NCBI GenBank assembly: GCA_947476925.1
Contig: CANJSF010000003.1
Coordinates: 1-64,000, forward strand
Direction: 5' to 3'
DNA: 64,000 nt
DNA from: Rhodospirillaceae bacterium
Lineage (GTDB): Bacteria > Pseudomonadota > Alphaproteobacteria > Rhodospirillales > Rhodospirillaceae
How positions within the stretch are numbered: the first letter of the stretch is position 1; every line of letters begins with the position of its first letter. The notes under the pieces are model-generated. The model ran no database searches, was not told the origin of the DNA, and saw only the letters and a list, made by a program, of their open reading frames with translations. The translations under genes and the position numbers were made by a program. Shown here piece after piece: positions 1-8,086 of this stretch.

Positions 1-1916
1 CTATTGGTTTGCTGTCGGGAATTTTACAGGTCATTTACGGGACGGTTGGCCTTGGTCGTCTGATCAAGTACATGCCTTATCCAGTGGTCAGTGGTTACCT
101 ATCTGGTGTTGGGCTGACCATTATTGGCAGCCAAGTTCCGCGACTGCTCGGCGTTCCCAGTGATTTACATTTCTGGTCGTCATTGCTCACACCAACGGCT
201 TGGCAGTGGCAAGGCATTGTGGTGGGGCTGGTGACAGCGCTCGTTATGGTTGGCGCGCCAAAACTCACAACCCGTGTTCCAGCTGTTATTCTTGCTCTCG
301 GGGCCGGAGTGTTGACCTATTTTGGTCTTGGCCTCGGTGATGCGGCGCTGCTTACGGTCGAAGGTAATCGCCTGATTGTCGGCCCCATGGGCGGCACGAG
401 TGGAATTGGCTCTGGCTTCGTCGACGCATTTTCGGCCCGCGTCAGCGCAATAAAAACGCTCGATTTCAAGCAATTGACGTCTTTGCTGATGCCTGCGCTG
501 ACCCTTTCGGTCCTGCTCTCGATTGATACTCTGAAGACCTGCGTCGTTTTAGATGCCATGACCCGAACACGGCATAACCCGAACCGCGAGTTGATTGGAC
601 AGGGATTCGGAAACCTAGCAGCAGGGTTTGTCGGTGGCATTCCTGGTGCGGGCACTATGGGTGCAACGCTCGTCAATATTTCAAGTGGGGCCGAGACCAG
701 GCTCTCTGGCACGATTGAAGGCCTATTGGCGCTCATCGCGTTTGTTTTACTCAGTCGCATAATCGCTTGGGTGCCGATCGGCGCGCTGGCCGCAATCCTG
801 ATCGTCATTGGCGTCCGAATGATTGATCGTCATAGTTTCGCACTGGTCAAATCGCGGCATACAAGACTCGACTTTTTCGTCATCGTGGCGGTTGTCATTG
901 TCGCGCTATTCGTTGGTCTAATCCCGGCTTCGGCCACAGGTATCGTTCTGGCCGTCTTCTTGTTCATTCGTGAACAACTGAGTAGTTCCGTCATTCGGCG
1001 CAAGACATACGGGAATTCGAACTTTTCGCTGCGGACACGCCCGCAGCAAGAGATGGAAATTCTTGAGGCACAAGGCGACCAGACTGTGATCCTGGAATTG
1101 CAGGGAAGCCTGTTCTTTGGTACCGCCGATCAGCTTTACTCGATCTTGGAACCCGAAATCGAAAAACGAAAATACATCGTGCTTGATATGCGTCGCGTAC
1201 AAGCCATTGATTTCACTGCCGCTCATTTGCTCGATCAAGTGCGTATCTCGATGAACGAAAAGAACGGGTTCCTCGTCTATAGCCAGTTGCCGACCAAACT
1301 CCCGTCGGGTCAAGACATGCAACAGTACATCAATCAAACAGGGCTGGCTCCCTACAAAAGTGCAGCCCGTGTGTTTGACGATATTGATGACGCGAAGGGT
1401 TGGATAGAAAACCGTATCCTGAAGGCGGCAGCAGGCACTTTAAAAGAAACGCCGATTAAAGACGCGCCAGAAACACCTTTAGAGCTTCATGAGATCGATC
1501 TTTTCAAAGAGCGCAAGCAAGAAACGCTTTTGGCGCTTGATGCAATTCTGGAAAAGGTCAGCTACACCGCCGGAGCAAGAATATTTGCGCACGGCGAGGC
1601 GTGCAATAAGTTGTTCTTCGTTCGCAGAGGCTTGGTTCGCCTGGTGCTGCCAATTGATGGCGCACATTCTCGCCACCTTTACACCTGCGGCCGTGGCGCG
1701 TTTTTCGGAGAGCAGACGTTCCTCGAAGGCGACGATAGTTTGACAGATGCGTACGCCCAGACTGACGTCGAACTATTTACAATCTCGCGTACCACCTTTG
1801 ACGCCTTTGCTGAGCATCACAAAAAGGCAGCACTCAACCTTTTTGGCGGGTTAGCCAGCGTTCTTACGGGCAGGCTGCGTTATCTCACGCGCGCATTGGC
1901 TGATCTGGAGTCCTAA
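1..1916 (+). CDS. SulP-family anion transporter with STAS and cyclic-nucleotide-binding domains (5' end outside window)
   Basis: This is an inner-membrane SulP/SLC26-type anion permease. The reading frame is already open at base 3 (I-G-L-L-S-G), so the N-terminus lies before the window. The visible part has about eight hydrophobic segments up to roughly residue 320, with the SulP-like stretch 'GNLAAGFVGGIPGAGTMGAT'. A STAS domain follows (about residues 345-460, 'VILELQGSLFFGTADQLY' and 'YIVLDMRRVQAIDFTAAH'). The last 120 residues form a cyclic-nucleotide-binding fold ('GARIFAHGEACNKLFFVRRG', 'GRGAFFGEQTFLEGD'). SulP-STAS-cNMP fusions are known. The substrate (sulfate, bicarbonate or a dicarboxylate) cannot be read from sequence, and whether the C-terminal domain binds cAMP is inference. 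Confidence 0.9.
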   Translation, partial: IGLLSGILQVIYGTVGLGRLIKYMPYPVVSGYLSGVGLTIIGSQVPRLLGVPSDLHFWSSLLTPTAWQWQGIVVGLVTALVMVGAPKLTTRVPAVILALGAGVLTYFGLGLGDAALLTVEGNRLIVGPMGGTSGIGSGFVDAFSARVSAIKTLDFKQLTSLLMPALTLSVLLSIDTLKTCVVLDAMTRTRHNPNRELIGQGFGNLAAGFVGGIPGAGTMGATLVNISSGAETRLSGTIEGLLALIAFVLLSRIIAWVPIGALAAILIVIGVRMIDRHSFALVKSRHTRLDFFVIVAVVIVALFVGLIPASATGIVLAVFLFIREQLSSSVIRRKTYGNSNFSLRTRPQQEMEILEAQGDQTVILELQGSLFFGTADQLYSILEPEIEKRKYIVLDMRRVQAIDFTAAHLLDQVRISMNEKNGFLVYSQLPTKLPSGQDMQQYINQTGLAPYKSAARVFDDIDDAKGWIENRILKAAAGTLKETPIKDAPETPLELHEIDLFKERKQETLLALDAILEKVSYTAGARIFAHGEACNKLFFVRRGLVRLVLPIDGAHSRHLYTCGRGAFFGEQTFLEGDDSLTDAYAQTDVELFTISRTTFDAFAEHHKKAALNLFGGLASVLTGRLRYLTRALADLES

Positions 1917-1920
1917 CAGG

Positions 1921-2169
1921 TCAATGTTGCTCGTCGATCTTCGCCTTGTGCGCAGCGATGAGCAGTGACGCATCGGTCTCGGCGCTACTATCATGTCGTA
2001 CGCCTTGAGCATCTAAAGTGGCCTTAAGTTCTGCACAGATATCGAGAACCTCAGACTTCTTCAGCAGTCCTTTGGCAATTAGTTTATGGGAAAGAGCCTC
2101 AACAAGCGCGAGCGCGGCGACGCCGTGGGCGATGGGATTTGCTGAGTGCATGACGATCACCGTAACCAT
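1921..2169 (-). CDS. Small hypothetical protein downstream of universal stress protein
   Basis: I do not recognise a family. The product is about 82 residues, soluble and helical, with a small-residue-rich N-terminal half ('AHGVAALALVEALSHKLIAKG') and a charged C-terminus. It lies 55 bases after the universal stress protein gene on the same strand and probably shares its transcript. The start is uncertain. ATG at 2169 is used here. ATG at 2151 has a better ribosome-binding site (GGTGA, five bases upstream) and would give 76 residues. A TTG at 2196 would extend it. Confidence 0.55.
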   Translation of the reverse strand: MVTVIVMHSANPIAHGVAALALVEALSHKLIAKGLLKKSEVLDICAELKATLDAQGVRHDSSAETDASLLIAAHKAKIDEQH

Positions 2170-2224
2170 GTTGAAATAGCAATCTAACCTAAGCAATCTC
2201 GCGACAATCTATCCGAGGATCGCA

Positions 2225-3076
2225 TTAGTGGGCCAAGAGGACCGGCATCTCAGATTTCGTGATCATGTGCGCGGTGACGCCGCCAAAAACCATCTCGCGC
2301 AGGCGGCTATGCGTATAGGCCCCCATCACCAGAAGGCCCGCGCCAGCAGCCTTGGCCTCGCGCATCAAAACCTGAGCGGTGGCTTTGGGTTGGTCGGCAA
2401 CTGTTTTAACGGAGGCTTTCACGCCATGCCAACCCAAGTAATTCACCGCTTCCTCAACGGCAACGCCGCCAACCGGCAGTTCTCCGACTTGAATCAATGT
2501 GACTGCGCCGCCCGGCACATGTACATCAACGGCACGCTCAAGCGCGTCGGCAGCCTCAAGGCTTCCATTCCACGCAACGGCGATACCGGCTCCCATTGCA
2601 CTATGCTGGGGTGGGACGAGTAGCACCGGCCGGCGTACGGCAAAAATAGCGGTTTCGAGCACATCGACGTCAGCAAGACCTGTTTCGCTAGGTCGCCGTG
2701 CAATAACCAAATCAGACATGCGACCAAGCTGTGAAATGACATTTCCGCCGAAGGGCGCGCTGTCGACCCAAGCGACCGATGCACCCCCGTGGGCGGGCCG
2801 GTCAGCAATCATAACTTTGGTTGCTGCGACAGCGGTATCGAAGCACCGACGAGCCCGGGATTGCGCCTGGGTTCGTGCCGCTTCCATTGCTTTCATTGTT
2901 TCGACGTATGCAAGCCCCGTGACATCCGCACTGTCGATGTAGGGCGTCGGCCCGACGGTTGTCTCGGTCACCGTGACATGCGCTTGTAGCCGCTGTGCTA
3001 ATGTCAGCGCACACATAACGGTTTCCGTTGCTTCACTGTAGCCGGTCAACGGAACTAAGATACGTTTGATCGACAC
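2225..3076 (-). CDS. Tandem-domain universal stress protein (UspA family)
   Basis: A cytoplasmic stress protein of 283 residues made of two Usp folds. The first is about residues 1-150, opening 'IKRILVPLTGYSEATETV'. The second is about 155-283 and carries the nucleotide-binding signature 'LLVMGAYTHSRLREMVFGG'. Tandem Usps of this size are usually linked to hypoxia or stationary-phase survival. Translation begins at GTG 3076, supported by a strong AGGAGGA five bases upstream. An FNR/CRP-like palindrome lies about 64 bases before the start, consistent with oxygen or NO control. The small gene at 1921-2169 probably follows in the same operon. Confidence 0.9.
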   Translation of the reverse strand: MSIKRILVPLTGYSEATETVMCALTLAQRLQAHVTVTETTVGPTPYIDSADVTGLAYVETMKAMEAARTQAQSRARRCFDTAVAATKVMIADRPAHGGASVAWVDSAPFGGNVISQLGRMSDLVIARRPSETGLADVDVLETAIFAVRRPVLLVPPQHSAMGAGIAVAWNGSLEAADALERAVDVHVPGGAVTLIQVGELPVGGVAVEEAVNYLGWHGVKASVKTVADQPKATAQVLMREAKAAGAGLLVMGAYTHSRLREMVFGGVTAHMITKSEMPVLLAH

Positions 3077-3139
3077 GGGAGTCCTCCTGGGGATGCCAAA
3101 GTAGTCCCATGACGCTATTGGCGTTGGGGGCTCCTCGCC

Positions 3140-3153
3140 TTGATACGGATCAT
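3140..3153 (-). promoter_or_regulatory. FNR/Dnr-like binding site upstream of universal stress protein gene
   Basis: The sequence TTGATACGGATCAT matches the FNR/FixK/Dnr consensus TTGAT-N4-ATCAA at nine of ten specified bases. It lies 64 bases upstream of the GTG start of the Usp gene, and no other gene starts in this gap. Usp genes are common FNR/FixK targets. Binding is inferred from sequence only. Confidence 0.5.
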
Positions 3154-3249
3154 TTCCAGGGAATTTATCATTTTTTGATCAGGGCGAACCTTCGTAGCAA
3201 GTCCGTGCGGAGGCGAACTTTTTGGGCATGCCCCTCGCTCGTTTCCTTC

Positions 3250-4107
3250 TCAGGGAAATCTGATCCGGCGCATTTGAGCCGCAGGTTTCCACTCGCGCGC
3301 TGCAGTCTGGGCAGCGCTGATCTGGGCGGGGCTAAGCTCAGCGGCCACTTTATCCCGGCGCGCTAGAGCGTAGTTTCGTTGTTTGACTTCAAAGGGCTGA
3401 TAATAACGTGATGCCAGGTCATACCAGATGTACGCTTGGATGTTATCATGAGGTACGCCTTGGCCTTTGGTATACAGCTGGGCTAGGTTTTCCTGAGCTT
3501 CGGCATAGCCTTGTTCGGCGGCCTTACGATACCAATCGGCAGCGGCCACAACGTTCTGTGTTACTGCCCGACCTTTCTCATGCATTTGGCCAAGCTTGTT
3601 TTGTGCCTCTGGGTAGTTTTTTTCCGCAGCTTTCGTAAACCAGTAGAGGGCTTTGGGAAGATCAAGTGGCACCCCCCGGTTGCTTTCATACATCATACCC
3701 AAGTTTGCTTGAGCGCCCGGATCGCCACTCTCTGCAGCTTTGCGGTACCAACTCGCTGCCTCAGCAAAGTCTTTAGCGATGCCAAGACCTGTGAAGTACA
3801 TCGCGCCAATACTGAATTGCGCCTCGGCCGAGCCTCGATCGGCGGCTTTGCGAAACCATGCCAAAGCCTGTTGGAAATCCTGCGCGACGCCTAGACCCTT
3901 CGCGTACATCGTGCCGATTGCGTATTGCGCAGCGGGCTCCCCATCATTTGCCGCAACTCTATAGAGTCCGATCGCTGCTGCGTAGTCGCCGTTCTGATAT
4001 GCCGTTTGTGCGTCGTTCATGGGTTCTGCAGCAACGCCAACCGGAATCGACGCGCCAATAGTAGCAGCGAGGAGGCCTCTTGCGATCACAGCGGTTAAAT
4101 TATTCAT
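3250..4107 (-). CDS. Exported Sel1-repeat (SLR) protein
   Basis: A periplasmic protein of 285 residues. An N-terminal signal peptide ('NLTAVIARGLLAATIGASIP', cleavage near 'GVAAEP') precedes about six Sel1-like repeats of 36 residues, e.g. 'AQYAIGTMYAKGLGV' and 'AEAQFSIGAMYFTGLGI'. Sel1 repeats form an alpha-solenoid for protein-protein contact and have no catalysis of their own. The start at 4107 is chosen because GGGGGAC lies just upstream and it opens directly into the signal peptide. An ATG-less extension to 4137 is possible but less likely. It sits downstream of the NO-signalling regulators on the same strand but 340 bases away, so a shared role is speculative. Confidence 0.85.
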   Translation of the reverse strand: MNNLTAVIARGLLAATIGASIPVGVAAEPMNDAQTAYQNGDYAAAIGLYRVAANDGEPAAQYAIGTMYAKGLGVAQDFQQALAWFRKAADRGSAEAQFSIGAMYFTGLGIAKDFAEAASWYRKAAESGDPGAQANLGMMYESNRGVPLDLPKALYWFTKAAEKNYPEAQNKLGQMHEKGRAVTQNVVAAADWYRKAAEQGYAEAQENLAQLYTKGQGVPHDNIQAYIWYDLASRYYQPFEVKQRNYALARRDKVAAELSPAQISAAQTAAREWKPAAQMRRIRFP

Positions 4108-4450
4108 CTCGTCCCCCAATATGGTGCTCTGGTTCACGCCGCTCGCGCGGTCCCTTCCAAAAGTTGCCCACGCCCCTTCCCTTGTCGTAACGGGTGATTT
4201 TTCTAAATCGTTGTGACTCCATTTGCGATGGAAACTCTGCGAACGAGATTAACCCCCTCATCAAATGAAGAAATTGTCACAGGTCATGGCCTTGACTTAT
4301 TTGCCGGGCGCATCGCCGCAGCATTTAAACGCGCCAAACCCAGCGCTCGCATCACTGATCGAGCCGCGTATCAGAATCCTAGGCCAGTCGTGCTGGCGAG
4401 CATTGAGTTCGGTGTCTCAATCCCATTTCGAACGCATGCGTTACGCAAGA
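4108..4450. other. Intergenic region without a convincing gene
   Basis: These 343 bases separate the Sel1 gene from the response regulator ending at 4451. Short rightward open frames exist (from 4213 and 4265), but they have no ribosome-binding site, run into the antisense of the regulator gene and show no recognisable domain. The region probably holds the Sel1 promoter. I see no clear terminator hairpin. Confidence 0.6.
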
Positions 4451-5671
4451 TTAGGCCGCCAAAGGCACCTGACGCTCAATTTCGATAGGCTCTTGTATCG
4501 CTTCAAGTTGGCGGAGATTTCGAAGGCGTTCAATTTGCGCCGCCGTTATCCGAACGCCGTCGGAAAGCAGGAGCTTGCCCGATTGTAACTTAATCGGAGT
4601 CAGCAAAAGGTCGGCCGGCAGAAGACTGTCCAGCATGACCTTGACCCGCGATTTCACACTGGCAGCGATCGTCGCCTCAGATAGGCCAGGCCCAATGCCC
4701 CACAATTTTTTTGCTGCGTTCAAGATCCGCAGATCATACAACTCGCTTCGTGCCAGAAGTTTTGCCACGGCGCTATCCGTTGGAACTTCGGTGGTTGTTT
4801 CAGCCGCTAGATCTTTCAAAACCCTTAGGGCTCTGGCCAGCACTGGAATACGTACGCCGCTTGGCCCACTTTCCGCAGCGCTACTCGCAGTATAGCTGCA
4901 ATCTTGCATTGAAATGGCTTCGGCAACGCTTTCAAGGCGCGGAATATGCATGAGCAACCTGCGAGCGGAGGCTGGCGCGCGGGAAATCATGGCTGCTTCT
5001 TTTTTCGAAATTTGTTTTGGAGAAACTCGCGCCTTTTCCAACAATTCGCCTGGAACAGCAACCAGACCTAGTGGATAGAGCATTGTCGCCATTTCCAGCT
5101 CCCATCCGCCGTTCAGCCCAATAGCCGCCGCAAGGGGTTGGGCCCACGCACGCGCACGATTAGACTTATCAAACTCGACGGGAACAACCAGCGACAATAC
5201 ATCGACCAATGCGCGCACACTGCCCGTCAACGTTTGTTGTAGAAGCGTTTTTTCCGCCACGACCAATTGGTGTTGCCGCAAAGCGTCGATGAGAGCCTGG
5301 CGAAGAACTGGCTCGGGGCATGGCTTCGTCAAGAATCTAGAAATTTTCCCGCGATTGATCGCGTCAACGGCTGTCTCTTGGTCGGAATTTCCCGTCAGCA
5401 TGATCCGAACTGTATCGGGGCTGCGACGCTCAAACTCTGCCAGAGTATCTACGCCACTCATTCCAGGCATGCGCATATCGCATACAACGACGGCCGGGCG
5501 ATGCGTCTCCAACATTTGAAGCGCGTTTTCGCCACCGAGTGCCGGTATCAAATTGAATTCTTTCCGAAGCTGGCGATGAATGGCCGCTAAGACATTCTTC
5601 TCATCGTCGACAAATAAAACCTTCTCCGGCGAAAGAACTCCTTCGGGTGGGCGTGCATCGCTCTCACTCAT
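4451..5671 (-). CDS. Response regulator with degenerate HD-GYP-like output domain (HnoD-like)
   Basis: A cytoplasmic two-component regulator of 406 residues. The receiver domain (about 15-135) keeps the acidic pair 'VDDE', the phospho-acceptor Asp65 in 'VVVCDMRMPG' and the conserved Lys in 'FLTKPC'. The second half follows the layout of an RpfG-type HD-GYP phosphodiesterase but lacks every diagnostic residue. The HD doublet is replaced by 'MLYPLGLVAVP', there is no HHE and no GYP. It therefore should not hydrolyse c-di-GMP. Such a degenerate HD-GYP regulator is HnoD of the Shewanella H-NOX network. ATG 5671 overlaps the upstream stop (ATGAGTGA, 8 bases), indicating translational coupling with the HDOD regulator. 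Confidence 0.85.
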   Translation of the reverse strand: MSESDARPPEGVLSPEKVLFVDDEKNVLAAIHRQLRKEFNLIPALGGENALQMLETHRPAVVVCDMRMPGMSGVDTLAEFERRSPDTVRIMLTGNSDQETAVDAINRGKISRFLTKPCPEPVLRQALIDALRQHQLVVAEKTLLQQTLTGSVRALVDVLSLVVPVEFDKSNRARAWAQPLAAAIGLNGGWELEMATMLYPLGLVAVPGELLEKARVSPKQISKKEAAMISRAPASARRLLMHIPRLESVAEAISMQDCSYTASSAAESGPSGVRIPVLARALRVLKDLAAETTTEVPTDSAVAKLLARSELYDLRILNAAKKLWGIGPGLSEATIAASVKSRVKVMLDSLLPADLLLTPIKLQSGKLLLSDGVRITAAQIERLRNLRQLEAIQEPIEIERQVPLAA

Positions 5672-6899
5672 TTGGCCATTCCTTACTAATTGTTTCCAAT
5701 ATCTTCTGCCATTCTGGAAGGCGTTGGCTGAGCCCATGCGCGCTCAGATATTCAGTGTCCCAATCACTTGATTTTTGCCCGGCTCTTCCCCCCTTCCCGT
5801 AGGCCTGACGGGTCAGATTCTGTGCCGCGTTAACCGCCGTCAGAACTTCGAGAGGGGCTTTTGTATAAATGCTTGGTTGATGATGGAATGCAACAGTCTC
5901 AGTAATCACATCAGAAAAGCCCCAGAGCCCTAGCAGGTATGCTCCGAGCTGCGCGTGGTTTGCTCCGAAAGCTTGTGTTTCAGCGTCCAACAAATCTAAC
6001 TGACGATTGTCAACTTGCGCCATCATATCCGAAAATTTGGCCGCATCATGAGCAATCAGGATCAGGGTACCAACATGCGACAGCAGGCCGGCACAAAAGG
6101 CTTGATCCACAATATCAGCACTCCATCCCTGATGTCGCGCAATGGCCTGCGCCAAGACGCCAATCGAAAGACTATTTTGGGACAGACGCTCAATGGTTAA
6201 CTGCGCTGACGGTCCAAGGTGTTTGAATTGATCAAACACGCCCGCAAGGAGAACGGCTGCGCGCACGTTGTCAAACCCAAGAAACATGACAGCCTGTCGA
6301 GCCGTCCGACATTTCTGTGGAAGACTGAAGTAGGCCGAATTTGTCAACTTCATCAGCTGCGCACTGACGCTGATGTCTTGTTCAATCTTCGCAGAGAGAC
6401 TTTCGGCTGATCCGTGCTCCGCGGTCAGCTCGGCGAGAATCTCAGCGTAAATCTTAGGTAAGGTTGGAAGATGTGAGAGGCTCGCAACCGCCTCCTTCAC
6501 CTTTTGGTCTTGGATATGGGCTCGGAGTGTCAGTGCGTTCTCGATTGAAGTGACGAGCACGGCCTCGGAACTCGGCTTGGCTAGATACCTGTGTGAGGGC
6601 CCGATCGTTTTCAGAATAGCTTCACGCTCTGCAAATCCAGACAGGACAATTCGAATCGAGCCGGGGTATTTTTTTTGCACAATTCCTAACAACTCAGAGC
6701 CATCCATACCCGGCATTTTCATGTCGGTGACGATGACGTCGGCAGGCTGTTGCGCCAACATATTAAGGGCCTCTTGGCCACCCAGTGCGAAACGTAAATC
6801 CCATGTATTGCGACGCGACCGCAGCATACGACCCAAGCCGCGCAAGACGTTCTCTTCGTCCTCGACAAACAGGATAGTGGGTTTCGATTCAATGTTCAT
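5664..6899 (-). CDS. Response regulator with HDOD output domain
   Basis: A 411-residue signalling protein. The N-terminal receiver has 'FVEDEE', phospho-acceptor Asp59 in 'VIVTDMKMPGMDG' and Lys in 'YLAKPS'. From about residue 140 an HDOD domain follows ('LSHLPTLPKIYAEILAEL', 'AQLMKLTNSAYFSLPQ', 'CRTARQAVMFLGFDNVR', 'ETVAFHHQPS'). HDOD is related to HD-GYP but is generally a non-enzymatic signalling module. ATG 6899 is chosen over upstream codons because it opens directly into the receiver fold. The gene is first of a two-gene operon with the degenerate HD-GYP regulator and is divergent from the HTH regulator at 7025. Confidence 0.9.
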   Translation of the reverse strand: MNIESKPTILFVEDEENVLRGLGRMLRSRRNTWDLRFALGGQEALNMLAQQPADVIVTDMKMPGMDGSELLGIVQKKYPGSIRIVLSGFAEREAILKTIGPSHRYLAKPSSEAVLVTSIENALTLRAHIQDQKVKEAVASLSHLPTLPKIYAEILAELTAEHGSAESLSAKIEQDISVSAQLMKLTNSAYFSLPQKCRTARQAVMFLGFDNVRAAVLLAGVFDQFKHLGPSAQLTIERLSQNSLSIGVLAQAIARHQGWSADIVDQAFCAGLLSHVGTLILIAHDAAKFSDMMAQVDNRQLDLLDAETQAFGANHAQLGAYLLGLWGFSDVITETVAFHHQPSIYTKAPLEVLTAVNAAQNLTRQAYGKGGRAGQKSSDWDTEYLSAHGLSQRLPEWQKILETISKEWPNE

Positions 6900-6966
6900 A
6901 TGGCATACCAAACAAGTTGAGGTCTTCGACCGGCGGAGTATGTTGCGCGAAGTTATCGGCAAGCAG

Positions 6967-6983
6967 TATCCCCAAATTAGGGG
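6967..6983. promoter_or_regulatory. Candidate shared operator (copy A) between divergent response regulators
   Basis: The sequence TATCCCCAAATTAGGGG contains a near-perfect 14-base palindrome, CCCCAAATTAGGGG, with one mismatched pair. It lies 42 bases before the start of the HTH regulator and 68 bases before the HDOD regulator. The first 11 bases recur exactly, inverted, at 10239-10249, and a close version occurs at 10039-10054. Regulatory function is inferred from this recurrence. Confidence 0.45.
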
Positions 6984-7024
6984 TTCCGGCGCTGCCAGCT
7001 AAATATTTGAGATATAAGGATAAT

Positions 7025-8065
7025 ATGCCCTCTCGAGTGCTCTTTGTCGACGACGAACCTCGGGTTCTCAGTGGCCTAAAGCGGTCATTGAGGGGCTACG
7101 CCCAGGCCTGGGACATGCATTTTGCCCAGAGTCCGGTTGCTGCACTGCAAGAATTCCTGGCTGAACCGTTTGATGTTGTCGTGTCGGACCTCGCAATGCT
7201 CGACATGGATGGCCTGAGCATGATTATGGAGATGCGTAAGGCAAAAACCGATACCGCGTTCATCATGCTCACGGGGACAGCCGATTTGCGGAAGGCCGTC
7301 GACGCCATTAATCAGGCTGAAGTGTTCCGGTTTTTCACCAAACCATGCAATTCGGCTTTACTCGCTGAAGGCGTAAATGCCGCGATCCGCGACGTGCTCG
7401 CTCGGAGGAAAGTAGTCAACGACAACCCGAGCGAACGGCCCGACATAAATGGTTTGAGTGAGGCGATTGGCCTGGCTGCCCTCAATAGGTTGGCGATTGG
7501 GGCGTTCGTCGTTGATGCCAATGCACGAGTGCTCCTGACGAATCTGTCCGCTGGCCAAATTTTAGCGACTCAGGATGGCATATTTCTAGGCGCCGATAAC
7601 GTCTGCCGGTTGAGCGTAAAGTCTGACACTGACCGCTTGCATCATTTGATTGAACGGGCGACGTCGCAAGTCCAGCAAGCTGATGACGATGACGAAACAA
7701 GCGGCATGCCAATTGTTCGGCCATCGCTCAAGCGCTCATATAGCGCGCTTGCTGTCCCACTCAGTTTACCGCTTGATCAAAAAACCGATAGCCATGGCCC
7801 GCTGGCGGTTATTTTTGTAACTGATCCTGAAAAGCAACCACTCCCATCGCCGGAAACGATGGCTCGGCTGTTCGGGCTAAGCCCGGCAGAATCACGATTA
7901 GCGCATGCGCTTGCTGAAGGCCTACGAGTTGAAGAAGCTGCCGAAAAGTGTGGCATTACCCTCAGTACGGCACGGACATACTTAAAACAGGCGTTCGTTA
8001 AAACGAATACAGGTCGTCAGTCCGAGCTTGTGAAATTAGTCATGACATCTCCCGCGTTAATCTGA
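7025..8065 (+). CDS. Response regulator with LuxR-type helix-turn-helix output
   Basis: A 346-residue transcriptional regulator. The receiver (about 1-125) shows 'LFVDDEPRV', phospho-acceptor Asp55 in 'VVVSDLAMLDMDG' and Lys in 'FFTKPC'. The middle (about 155-265) resembles the PAS-like segment found before LuxR HTH domains ('IGAFVVDANARVLLTNLSAG'). The C-terminal 60 residues are a LuxR-type HTH ('LFGLSPAESRLAHALAEG', 'AAEKCGITLSTARTYLKQAF'). ATG 7025 is preceded by ATAAGGATA, a usable ribosome-binding site. It is convergent with the H-NOX-linked kinase (21 bases between stops) and is the only DNA-binding output in the locus, comparable in role to HnoC. Confidence 0.9.
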   Translation: MPSRVLFVDDEPRVLSGLKRSLRGYAQAWDMHFAQSPVAALQEFLAEPFDVVVSDLAMLDMDGLSMIMEMRKAKTDTAFIMLTGTADLRKAVDAINQAEVFRFFTKPCNSALLAEGVNAAIRDVLARRKVVNDNPSERPDINGLSEAIGLAALNRLAIGAFVVDANARVLLTNLSAGQILATQDGIFLGADNVCRLSVKSDTDRLHHLIERATSQVQQADDDDETSGMPIVRPSLKRSYSALAVPLSLPLDQKTDSHGPLAVIFVTDPEKQPLPSPETMARLFGLSPAESRLAHALAEGLRVEEAAEKCGITLSTARTYLKQAFVKTNTGRQSELVKLVMTSPALI

Positions 8066-8086
8066 TGTCGACTTTCATCCCAATTG

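Noticed and set aside
4213-4588. Rightward open frames in the gap before the degenerate HD-GYP gene
   Set aside because: No ribosome-binding site and no domain, and they continue as antisense of a well-supported gene.
8076-8086. A further copy of the operator-like motif (TCATCCCAATTG) between the HTH regulator and kinase stops
   Set aside because: It lacks one C of the CCCC arm and the symmetrical half, and it lies between two 3' ends where no promoter is expected.
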